The position numbers and the translations under genes are program-made. This document shows positions 1-5,956 of a stretch of 5,956 nt of DNA, in pieces. The notes below the pieces were generated by a model that was not told the DNA's origin, searched no databases, and saw nothing but the letters and a program-made list of their open reading frames with translations. How positions within the stretch are numbered: position 1 is the first letter of the stretch; each line of letters begins with the position of its first letter. The stretch spans positions 1 through 5,956 of the forward strand of contig JAFEEK010000118.1 in assembly GCA_018241165.1 (NCBI GenBank), in the 5' to 3' direction. This DNA comes from Pseudomonadota bacterium (GTDB lineage Bacteria; Pseudomonadota; Gammaproteobacteria; Xanthomonadales; Rhodanobacteraceae).

Positions 1-1
1 G

Positions 2-1000
2 CTGTACGAATCGCTGCTCGATTTCCTCGGCGAACGTCTCGAACCGCTCAAACGCGCCGCAGGAGCGATGGCCGAACTCGATGTGCTCGCGAACCTCGCC
101 GAACGCGCGGATGCGCTGAACTGGAGAGCGCCCGAGCTTTCCGAGGCAGACGGCATCCACATCGTGCGCGGACGCCATCCCGTGGTCGAGCGCGTGCGCA
201 GCGAGCCGTTCGAGCCGAACGATCTCACGCTCGACGATGCACGGCGCATGCTCATCATCACAGGCCCCAACATGGGCGGCAAATCGACCTACATGCGCCA
301 ATGCGCACTGATCGTGCTGCTCGCGCACATCGGTAGTTTCGTGCCCGCGGATAGCGCCGTGATCGGGCCGATCGACCGTATCTTCACCCGCATCGGTGCC
401 GGCGATGATCTGTCGCGCGGACAATCCACGTTCATGGTGGAGATGAGCGAGACTGCAAACATTCTCCACAATGCGACAAAATATAGTCTGGTGCTGATGG
501 ACGAAATCGGCCGCGGCACCAGCACCTACGATGGCCTCGCCCTTGCCCAGGCCTGCGCCGTGGAGCTGGCCACGCGCAACCGTGCGTTCACGCTGTTCGC
601 CACGCACTATTTCGAGCTGACCGACCTAGCCGCTCAATATTCCGGCATCGTGAATGTACATCTGGATGCCATCGAATACGGTGACGACCTGGTCTTCATG
701 CACGCGGTCAAGGAAGGCCCCGCCAACCGCAGTTTCGGCCTGCACGTCGCCGCGCTCGCCGGCGTGCCGAAAAACGTGATTGCCGAAGCGCGCCGCCATC
801 TTGCAGGACTGGAACAACAGCATGCGGCGGTCGAACGCGCGCCAACATCGACCGGTGCAAGCGCAGCGTCACCGCAGATGGGCCTGTTCGCGCCGCCAGC
901 GCCGTCGGCTGCAGAAGATGCGCTGCGCGAACTCGATCCGGATGCGATGACGCCGAAGGAGGCGCTGGAGGCGCTGTATCGGTTGAAGAGCCTGCGCTAA
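2..1000 (+). CDS. mutS: DNA mismatch repair protein MutS, C-terminal part (5' end outside window)
   Basis: This is the C-terminal ~332 residues of MutS, the ATPase that recognises mismatches and recruits MutL. The frame is open from base 2, so the ATG at 68 is an internal Met and not the start. Seen directly: end of the lever/clamp region, then the ABC-type ATPase domain with Walker [10 protein letters not shown] (bases 263-289), the [14 protein letters not shown] signature region (about 425-466), Walker B LVLMDE (488-505) followed by GRGTSTYDG, and the ATHYFEL switch with its His codon at 605. Near the end, QMGLF (875-889) fits the beta-clamp-binding motif of MutS (QMSLL in E. coli). The C-terminal tetramerisation segment [22 protein letters not shown] is present; the position of E. 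coli Asp835 is kept, while Arg840 appears as Lys. A low-complexity Ala/Pro/Ser linker lies between the ATPase and the tail. It ends with TAA. Everything visible indicates an intact gene; the N-terminal mismatch-binding domain cannot be judged here. Confidence 0.98.
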   Translation: MYESLLDFLGERLEPLKRAAGAMAELDVLANLAERADALNWRAPELSEADGIHIVRGRHPVVERVRSEPFEPNDLTLDDARRMLIITGPNMGGKSTYMRQCALIVLLAHIGSFVPADSAVIGPIDRIFTRIGAGDDLSRGQSTFMVEMSETANILHNATKYSLVLMDEIGRGTSTYDGLALAQACAVELATRNRAFTLFATHYFELTDLAAQYSGIVNVHLDAIEYGDDLVFMHAVKEGPANRSFGLHVAALAGVPKNVIAEARRHLAGLEQQHAAVERAPTSTGASAASPQMGLFAPPAPSAAEDALRELDPDAMTPKEALEALYRLKSLR

Positions 1001-1013
1001 ACAGATGTACACT
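983..1013 (+). promoter_or_regulatory. weak candidate sigma70-type promoter for the permease gene
   Basis: TTGAAG (983-988, inside the last mutS codons) and TACACT (1008-1013) each match four of six consensus bases and are 19 bp apart, slightly longer than ideal. The position before the permease start is sensible, but the match is poor. The permease could equally be transcribed from upstream of mutS. Inference only. Confidence 0.2.
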
Positions 1014-1033
1014 CGCGGGCGCTACATTCCGTC

Positions 1034-1039
1034 GGGGGA
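1034..1039 (+). promoter_or_regulatory. Shine-Dalgarno-like GGGGGA before the permease start
   Basis: The purine run GGGGGA ends three bases before the ATG at 1043. The spacing is tighter than usual, but no other in-frame start with a better site precedes the first membrane helix, and the ATG gives the expected short N-terminus of the family. Confidence 0.5.
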
Positions 1040-1042
1040 TCC

Positions 1043-2383
1043 ATGAACGTGTCGAAACGCGAGATCGGTCTCGTTACTGCTACCGCACTGGTGCTGGGCA
1101 ACATGATCGGCTCGGGCGTGTTCCTGCTGCCCGCCTCACTGGCGTCCTTTGGCGGTTATGGCCTGGTCGGTTGGCTGATCAGCACGGCCGGCGCGCTGTT
1201 ACTGGCCAGCGTGTTCTATCGCCTGGCAAAGCGCGCGCCACGCGCCGGCGGACCTTACGCATACAGCCGCGAAGCCTTCGGCGACTGCATCGGTTTCCTG
1301 GTGGCGTGGTGTTACTGGATTTCCCTTATCGGGGGCAACGCCGCGATCGCCGTCGCCTTCGCAAGTTACCTTTCTGTCGTCTTTCCTGCTCTCGGCTATA
1401 GCGCGTTGTACGGCGCGCTGACGACGCTGGCACTGGTCTGGGTATTGACTGCGGTGAACATTGCCGGCGTGCGCAGCGCCGGCGCAGTCCAGGTGGCGAC
1501 CACGGTGCTCAAGGTGCTGCCGCTGCTGGCGCTGGTGCTGTTCGGCTTTACGCATTTTGATCCGCACTTGCTGACGCCGGGCCCGCAGGCTGGATCTGCA
1601 TTGAGCGCGATCAACTTGAGCGTTGCCGCAACCTTGTTCGCATTCACCGCAGTGGAATGCGCATCGATTCCAGCCAGCCACGTGCGCGATCCCGAGAAGA
1701 CCATTCCACGCGCAACGCTGCTCGGCACCGTGATCGCGGCAGTGGTCTACATCGCCTCCACTACGGTGGTAATGGGCATGCTGCCTGCAGACGAGCTCGC
1801 AAAATCACAGGCTCCATTCGCCGACGCAGGGCGTTTGTTGTGGGGCAACTGGGGCGCATACCTGATCGCAGGCGGGGCCGCGATTTCCTGCCTGGGGGCC
1901 TTGAACGGCTGGATCCTGATCGCCGGCCAGTTTCCACAGGCAGTGGCACAGGACGGCCTGTTTCCGCGTTTCTTCGCACGCGAATCCGCAAGCTCAACTC
2001 CGGCACTTGGATTGATCGTCATGGCCATATTGACGAGCCTGCTGGTGCTGGCCAACTACACGCGCGGCATGGTTGGCATGTTCACATTCATTGTGTTGCT
2101 CTCCACCCTGAGCGTCGTGGTCGCCTACCTTTTTTGCGCGATGGCGGACATAGTGCTGGCGCACCGCAGCGGACGTCCGCTGCCGTTGCGCGACCTCGCC
2201 ATGGCCTGCGGCGCATTCGCGTTCTCGGTCTGGGCCGTGATCGGCGCAGGCGAAGATGCGGTCTATTGGGGCTTCGTGCTGTTGATCGTTGGCATTCCGC
2301 TATACGTGTGGCAGGTACAGCATGCACAGCGCACGGTGGCCGACGCTCATTCGGGGCAATTGCGCCAAGGGACCTCTGACTAA
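1043..2383 (+). CDS. APC-superfamily amino acid permease/antiporter, AdiC-like
   Basis: A 446-residue inner-membrane amino acid transporter of the APC superfamily (LeuT fold), the usual length for the group. By hydrophobicity I count about 12 helices, roughly at 9-31, 38-60, 82-112, 118-141, 149-168, 188-208, 226-247, 270-295, 319-338, 342-367, 384-402 and 406-425. Helix 1 carries the substrate-binding break GNMIGSGVFLLPASLAS (19-35), very like the arginine/agmatine antiporter AdiC. Compared from memory with AdiC, Asn22, Ser26 and Gly27 (here N20, S24, G25), Tyr93 (Y91), Asn101 (N99), Glu208 (E205) and the gating Trp293 (W290 in GWILIAGQ) are retained, but Trp202 is replaced by F199 and Ser357 appears to be L352. 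The substrate may therefore not be arginine; exchange and uniport are both possible. The gene starts 42 bp after mutS on the same strand and ends in TAA opposite a convergent gene. Family assignment is firm; substrate is unknown. Confidence 0.93.
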   Translation: MNVSKREIGLVTATALVLGNMIGSGVFLLPASLASFGGYGLVGWLISTAGALLLASVFYRLAKRAPRAGGPYAYSREAFGDCIGFLVAWCYWISLIGGNAAIAVAFASYLSVVFPALGYSALYGALTTLALVWVLTAVNIAGVRSAGAVQVATTVLKVLPLLALVLFGFTHFDPHLLTPGPQAGSALSAINLSVAATLFAFTAVECASIPASHVRDPEKTIPRATLLGTVIAAVVYIASTTVVMGMLPADELAKSQAPFADAGRLLWGNWGAYLIAGGAAISCLGALNGWILIAGQFPQAVAQDGLFPRFFARESASSTPALGLIVMAILTSLLVLANYTRGMVGMFTFIVLLSTLSVVVAYLFCAMADIVLAHRSGRPLPLRDLAMACGAFAFSVWAVIGAGEDAVYWGFVLLIVGIPLYVWQVQHAQRTVADAHSGQLRQGTSD

Positions 2384-2386
2384 ATC

Positions 2387-2449
2387 CGTCTTTCCGGGGC
2401 CGCCCCCGGATCATGTCCGGGGCAGGCTGCGGCGAGGTCCGGAATGACG
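2387..2449. repeat. 63-bp intergenic palindromic element (REP/BIME-like)
   Basis: This element occupies most of the 101-bp gap between the convergent permease and glycosyltransferase genes. Outer arms: CGTCTTTCCGG (2387-2397) and CCGGAATGACG (2439-2449) are inverted copies matching at 10 of 11 bases. Inside, GCCGC (2399-2403) pairs with GCGGC (2429-2433). Immediately within that, CCCCGGA (2404-2410) pairs with TCCGGGG (2416-2422) around a five-base loop TCATG. Together these give one nested stem-loop on either strand. The CGTC...CCGG/CCGG...GACG ends resemble dispersed intergenic palindromes common in GC-rich proteobacteria, but copy number cannot be seen from one window. No coding frame is supported here. 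The remaining part of the gap (2450-2484) shows nothing notable. Confidence 0.7.
2393..2422. terminator. alternative strong hairpins, possible bidirectional transcription end
   Basis: TCCGGGG (2393-2399), CCCCGGA (2404-2410) and TCCGGGG (2416-2422) occur in succession, so the central copy can pair with either neighbour: a 7-bp stem with a 4-base loop, or a 7-bp stem with a 5-base loop. The site lies 10 bases after the permease stop and about 60 bases past the stop of the convergent glycosyltransferase gene. There is no clear T-run on either side, so intrinsic termination is uncertain; the hairpin may instead protect mRNA 3' ends. Confidence 0.35.
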
Positions 2450-2484
2450 AGTTTGGGCTTGATCGGGGTTACCCTGACACCAAT

Positions 2485-4698
2485 TCAAACACCGATTGCA
2501 GCAATGAAATCCGCGAACGCGCGGACCGCCGTCGCATCCTCGAACAACCGCGCCTGTCGCGCGAGTATCGTCTCGCGCAAGGCATCGCGCCTGCCTGCAT
2601 TGCGAATCAGATCGGAAGCTTTGGCGACGTACTCGTCTTCGTTCATCGCGATCAATTCCTGCAAATCCATCAACCGCAACATGGCCGCAGTCTGCCGACC
2701 ACGTGCCATTGAACCTTCCCAGGCCAGCACCGGCGTGCCGACGCGGAAAGTATCCAGACTGGTACCGCCGCCGGAGAACCAGGGCGTATCCAGCACCAGC
2801 GGCGTGCGCGCGATGCCGGCGAGGTAGTCGGCATGCGTTTGCGCCGGCAGGAAAACCAGATATTTCGTCGGATCAAGTCTGTGCGCGGCGAACGCGGCCT
2901 CGATGCGCGCGCGAAACGCGCGCATCAGCGGCGGATTGCGCGTGAAAAATCCGATGCGTGCGCCGGTCTCGGCGGCGATACGCGCGAGCGTCGCGTCGTA
3001 TGCTGGAATCAGCTTGATGAAATTTTGCAGGCACAGCAACAACGGCGTGCCCTGCGCATATGCATCCAGCCAGTCGCCGTTGCCGATTGCCGGCGGTGGC
3101 AGCGGTTGCGTGCCGAGTCCCGACAGGCGCACCAGTTTTTCGCGGTAGTGCGCGTCGGCGTTCGCTGGCTCGATCTCCGCGCCGCTGAAAAAATATTCGA
3201 TAGTCGCGATGCCGCTGGTCGCCGGATGGCCGTATGACACACACTGTATCGGCGCCAGACGTAGAGCCGCCAGCGCCTGATGCTTCGGATCCATGCCGAT
3301 TTCAGGATAAACAAGAATGTCCAGTTGCGCGGCGCGTACAGCATGCGCAAGCGTGAGCGCATCGGCTTGTGTCTGTTCGAATCGGGAAACGCTGGCGGCA
3401 ATGCGCCGTGTGCTTTCGTCTTCGCGACCGCCGTGCCAGATGGTCACGTCGAAACGCTCGCGATCAAGTCCTTCGATCAGGCGGGTGAAGTACCGCGACA
3501 CCGTGTGCTGCATCAAGTGGCTCGCGACGATGCCGACGCGCGCGCGCCCATCGTGCGCGCGCGGCGTCCAAGCGCAAGGCAAAGCGAGTTCCGGCGCAGC
3601 GGCCGTCATGACGCGCGCGACCAGGTCGCCGAAGCGGGATTGCAGCTCGGTGTTGTCGCGCGGCTGGTAGTGCAAATGGAATGGCGCGACGCTGGTCGCG
3701 GCGTGTACGGCCTCGCGGATCGCTGCGGGCGAATTGAGCTTCAAACCACGCTGCAATTCGTCGAGGCCGGCGCTGAAATGCTCGAGCGAAGCGTCGATTT
3801 CCACGTCGTCGCGGTAGATCGCGGGCAACGTCAATGCACGCAACCAGCGCACGCGCTCACCGAATCCCGGCGGCGGTTTTGTCGTTGCGAACAGTTGCCG
3901 CGACTCTTCGGCTTCGCCGCCTTCGTTGAGTGCGAGCGCCAGCTCCAACGCCGTCGTCGCGTCGTCGCGATCGAGTTCAAGCGCGCGGCGCAAGGTCGAA
4001 ATCGCGTTGTCGACGTCGTGCAGCAAGCGCTGCGCGACGCCCAGCGCTTTCCACCACAGCGCCCGTTCCGGTTCGCGCGCGATCGCCATGCGTGCATAGC
4101 GCACCGCATCCGCTTGCCGTCCCAGATCGGACAGCAGCAGCGCGAGATTGCCGTTGGTCTGCGCGCGATCCGGGGCCAGACGTTGTGCCAGATTGGCGAA
4201 AGGCAACGCGTCGTTCAATCGTCCATGCCGACGCAGCAGATTGCCGAGGTTCGTTGCCGCATCGGCATGATCGGCGCGCCACGCCAGCACCTGCCGATAG
4301 CAGCGATCGGCCTGCGCCGGTTGACCCGCCGCTTCGAACGCAATGCCAAGATTGAACATGGCATCGACATAGCCGGGGCGCACGGACAGCGCCTGTGCCA
4401 ACGCGGCGATGGCCTCGGCGTGTTTGCCGCCTTCACGCAGCGCGGTGCCCAGATCGTTGTGCGCCTGCGCAAAACCGGGACGGATCTTCACCGCCATCTG
4501 CAGATGCTTCGCGGCAAGCGCGGGCTTGCCTGCTTGCAATACGGCAACGCCCAGCAGATGCCAGGCGTCGGCGTTTTGCGGATCGAGTTTGATGGCCCGC
4601 TGATAGTGACTATGCGCCAAGCCCAATTGCCCTGCGCGCTGCAACTCGGCGCCCTTGCGCAGTTGTTCGAGCGCCGCGCGCTGGTCGTCGGCGCTCAC
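2485..4698 (-). CDS. TPR-repeat protein with GT41 (O-GlcNAc transferase/SPINDLY-like) glycosyltransferase domain
   Basis: A 737-residue, probably cytoplasmic protein with no signal peptide or membrane helix. Residues ~9-246 form about seven 34-residue tetratricopeptide repeats (helix pairs near 45-76, 79-110, 112-144, 147-178, 179-212, 214-246). Residues ~280-375 match the linker usual in bacterial TPR-GT41 proteins (LPAIYRDDVEID; FHLHYQPRDN). Residues ~384-715 are the glycosyltransferase: ARVGIVASHLMQHTVSRYF with H398 where human OGT has His498, LAPIQCVSYGHPATSG (481-496, OGT: LGYPGTSG), K562 at the place of the UDP-binding Lys842, LDTPWFSGGGTSLD (636-649) with D649 at Asp925, and GTPVLAWEG (654-662). 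Known GT41 enzymes move a sugar from a nucleotide sugar onto Ser/Thr or Asn of proteins; donor and target here are unknown. The start is GTG at 4698, three bases after the htpG stop, with a weak GGA six bases upstream; the next in-frame ATG would remove the first repeats. It ends in TGA. Confidence 0.9.
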   Translation of the reverse strand: MSADDQRAALEQLRKGAELQRAGQLGLAHSHYQRAIKLDPQNADAWHLLGVAVLQAGKPALAAKHLQMAVKIRPGFAQAHNDLGTALREGGKHAEAIAALAQALSVRPGYVDAMFNLGIAFEAAGQPAQADRCYRQVLAWRADHADAATNLGNLLRRHGRLNDALPFANLAQRLAPDRAQTNGNLALLLSDLGRQADAVRYARMAIAREPERALWWKALGVAQRLLHDVDNAISTLRRALELDRDDATTALELALALNEGGEAEESRQLFATTKPPPGFGERVRWLRALTLPAIYRDDVEIDASLEHFSAGLDELQRGLKLNSPAAIREAVHAATSVAPFHLHYQPRDNTELQSRFGDLVARVMTAAAPELALPCAWTPRAHDGRARVGIVASHLMQHTVSRYFTRLIEGLDRERFDVTIWHGGREDESTRRIAASVSRFEQTQADALTLAHAVRAAQLDILVYPEIGMDPKHQALAALRLAPIQCVSYGHPATSGIATIEYFFSGAEIEPANADAHYREKLVRLSGLGTQPLPPPAIGNGDWLDAYAQGTPLLLCLQNFIKLIPAYDATLARIAAETGARIGFFTRNPPLMRAFRARIEAAFAAHRLDPTKYLVFLPAQTHADYLAGIARTPLVLDTPWFSGGGTSLDTFRVGTPVLAWEGSMARGRQTAAMLRLMDLQELIAMNEDEYVAKASDLIRNAGRRDALRETILARQARLFEDATAVRAFADFIAAIGV
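2902..2926. repeat. perfect 10-bp inverted repeat inside the glycosyltransferase gene
   Basis: GATGCGCGCG (2902-2911) and CGCGCGCATC (2917-2926) are exact inverted copies separated by five bases. They lie within the GT41 coding region, over the Arg-rich helix around residues 592-599 (MRAFRARI). A chance product of GC-rich Arg/Ala codons is likely, though an mRNA hairpin here would be stable. Confidence 0.5.
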
Positions 4699-4701
4699 GG
4701 G

Positions 4702-5956
4702 CTATCCGGCGGCGAGCAGCGCATTCACGCGGCGCACGTAGGCCGCCGGGTCTTCCAGCGCCACGCCTTCGAGCAGTTGCGCCTGATCGAGCAGCAACAA
4801 GGCCAGGTCCGCGGCGCGCGCAGTATCGGACTCGATCCGCTTGACCAACGCGTGCGCCGGATTGATTTCCAGCACGGGCTTCGACGGGGGCACGTCCTGA
4901 CCGGCCTGCTTGAGCAGGCGCTGCATGACCAGGCCCATGTCGTGTTCGTCGAGCACGATGCAGGCCGGCGAGTCGGTCAGGCGCGTGGACACGCGCACGT
5001 CGCTCACGCGATCGCCGAGCAGTTCCTTCAACTTTTTCACCACGCCTTCGGCGGCCTTCTCGGTTTCCTTGCGCGATTCCGCGCTCGCGCCGCCGAGCTT
5101 GTCGAGGTCCAGATCGCCCTTGGCGACGTTGCGCAGCTTCTTGCCAGCGTATTCGTTGAGGTAGCCCATCATCCAGTCGTCGATGCGATCGACCATCAGC
5201 AACACTTCGACGTCGTTCGCCTTCAAGGCTTCGAGTTGCGGCGAGCCCTTGGCGGCCGCATAGCCGTCGGCGGTGATGAAGTAGATCGCTTCCTGACCCG
5301 CCTTCATGCGGCCGATGTAGTCGTCGAACGATACGATCTGCGCAGCGCCGTCGGACCTGGTCGAAGCGAAACGCAGCAGCTTGGCGATGCGTTCCTTGTT
5401 CGCGAAATCCTCGGCGAGGCCTTCCTTGAATACATTGCCGAACGTCTTCCAGAAGGTGGCGAATTTTTCCGGCTCGTCTTTGGCCAGCTTGTCGAGCAGG
5501 TCGAGCACGCGCCGCGTGCAGGCGGATTTGAGCTTTTCCAGATTGCGGTTCTGCTGCAGGATTTCTCGGCTGACGTTGAGCGGCAGGTCGTCGGAATCGA
5601 CCACGCCGCGCACGAAGCGCAGGTAGGCCGGCAGCAACTGTTCGGCCGCATCCATGATGAACACGCGCTTGACGTAGAGCTTGAGTCCCTTGCGCTCGTC
5701 ACGGCCGCCCATCATCAGATCGAACGGCGCCTGTTCCGGCAAATACAGCAATGAAGTGAAATTCTGGTTGCCCTCGACGCGATTGTGCGTCCACGCCAGC
5801 GGATCGTTGAAGTCGTGCGAGATGTGTTTGTAGAACGCCTGGTATTCCGCGTCCTTGATCTCGGACTTCGGCCGCGTCCACAGCGCGGATGCCTGGTTGA
5901 CGGCTTCCCACTCTTGAGTCGCTTTTCCGTCCTTCTCCACCGGCATGCGGATGGGA
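4702..5956 (-). CDS. htpG: Molecular chaperone HtpG (Hsp90 family), middle and C-terminal domains (5' end outside window)
   Basis: The C-terminal ~417 residues of HtpG, the bacterial Hsp90, a cytosolic ATP-dependent dimeric chaperone. The frame runs open through the window edge at 5956, so the ATG at 5946 is internal; the N-terminal ATPase domain (about 215 residues in E. coli) lies outside. Numbering from that Met: the middle domain begins with LWTRPKSEI (22-30), FYKHISHDFNDPL (38-50) and HNRVEGNQNFTSLLYLP (54-70). It continues with GLKLYVKRVFIMD (87-99), LRFVRGVVDSDDLPLNVSREIL (109-130), in which R127 (bases 5566-5568) corresponds to the ATP-contacting Arg of Hsp90s, and EDFANKERIAKLLRFAST. 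Then come YFITADGYAAAKGSP and LLMVDRIDDWMM, and the C-terminal dimerisation domain with TRLTDSPACIV and the ending VRRVNALLAAG. There is no MEEVD tail, as expected for a bacterial protein. It ends in TAG and is followed three bases later by the glycosyltransferase start. Expression is often heat-induced in this family, but the promoter is outside the window. Confidence 0.98.
   Translation of the reverse strand, partial: PIRMPVEKDGKATQEWEAVNQASALWTRPKSEIKDAEYQAFYKHISHDFNDPLAWTHNRVEGNQNFTSLLYLPEQAPFDLMMGGRDERKGLKLYVKRVFIMDAAEQLLPAYLRFVRGVVDSDDLPLNVSREILQQNRNLEKLKSACTRRVLDLLDKLAKDEPEKFATFWKTFGNVFKEGLAEDFANKERIAKLLRFASTRSDGAAQIVSFDDYIGRMKAGQEAIYFITADGYAAAKGSPQLEALKANDVEVLLMVDRIDDWMMGYLNEYAGKKLRNVAKGDLDLDKLGGASAESRKETEKAAEGVVKKLKELLGDRVSDVRVSTRLTDSPACIVLDEHDMGLVMQRLLKQAGQDVPPSKPVLEINPAHALVKRIESDTARAADLALLLLDQAQLLEGVALEDPAAYVRRVNALLAAG

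Noticed and set aside
68..70. ATG at 68 as the start of a short MutS-like protein (MutS2/Smr-type fragment)
   Set aside because: The frame is open upstream to the window edge and the upstream residues ([20 protein letters not shown]) match the MutS clamp region, so this is an internal Met in a gene cut by the window.
1657..2379. A 240-residue plus-strand frame overlapping the permease
   Set aside because: Very Arg-rich, out-of-frame shadow of the clearly recognisable permease, with no domain or ribosome binding site of its own.
2384..2484. A riboswitch or small RNA gene in the convergent gap
   Set aside because: The structure is explained by simple nested inverted repeats at the 3' ends of both genes. 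No promoter-like boxes or known riboswitch core were seen.
2413..2827. Short plus-strand frames starting in the gap after the permease
   Set aside because: They begin inside the palindromic element and run antisense into the glycosyltransferase C-terminus, with no Shine-Dalgarno or recognisable protein features.
3280..5754. An 824-residue open frame on the plus strand, antisense to both the glycosyltransferase gene and htpG
   Set aside because: It is codon-for-codon opposite the two real minus-strand genes, which share a frame. Stops would need TTA, CTA or TCA codons at the wrong phase on the sense strand, and these are rare in GC-rich genes. Its residues (rich in Arg, Gln, His, Val) show no recognisable domain, while the opposite strand encodes two clear protein families.
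5944..5946. ATG at 5946 as the start of an HtpG lacking its ATPase domain
   Set aside because: The frame continues open to the edge of the window and the preceding codons fit HtpG, so the apparent truncation is only the window boundary.

Overview
The window is a stretch of GC-rich (roughly 60% by eye) gammaproteobacterial-type chromosome that is almost entirely coding. The protein sequences of MutS, HtpG and a TPR/GT41 glycosyltransferase, together with the base composition, suggest the Xanthomonadales (Lysobacterales), perhaps Rhodanobacteraceae. That placement is inference from protein character and was not tested by any search.

Layout. Plus strand: the 3' part of mutS (2-1000, start outside the window), then after 42 bp a complete 12-helix APC-superfamily amino acid permease (1043-2383). 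Minus strand, converging on the permease: the 3' two thirds of htpG (4702-5956, start outside the window), followed three bases after its stop by a complete 737-residue protein (2485-4698) with N-terminal tetratricopeptide repeats and a C-terminal GT41 (O-GlcNAc-transferase/SPINDLY-like) domain. The only non-coding spaces are 1001-1042, with a plausible Shine-Dalgarno and a weak promoter, and 2384-2484, between the convergent genes. The second space holds a 63-bp palindromic element with 11-base arms ending in CGTC/GACG and a nested strong hairpin.

How the genes relate. mutS is DNA mismatch repair and the permease is amino acid transport, so there is no evident functional link between them. 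htpG and the glycosyltransferase gene are very tightly packed, probably co-transcribed and possibly translationally coupled. The downstream start is a GTG that lies in the same frame as htpG with a single TAG between them. The pairing of a bacterial Hsp90 with a TPR-OGT-like enzyme is the most thought-provoking feature here, although the HtpG C-terminus lacks the eukaryotic MEEVD tail that TPR co-chaperones bind.

No tRNA, rRNA, CRISPR array, insertion sequence or phage gene was seen. A wholly new system is not evident. The best leads are the htpG-GT41 pair, the divergent nucleotide-sugar site of the glycosyltransferase and the intergenic palindromic element.
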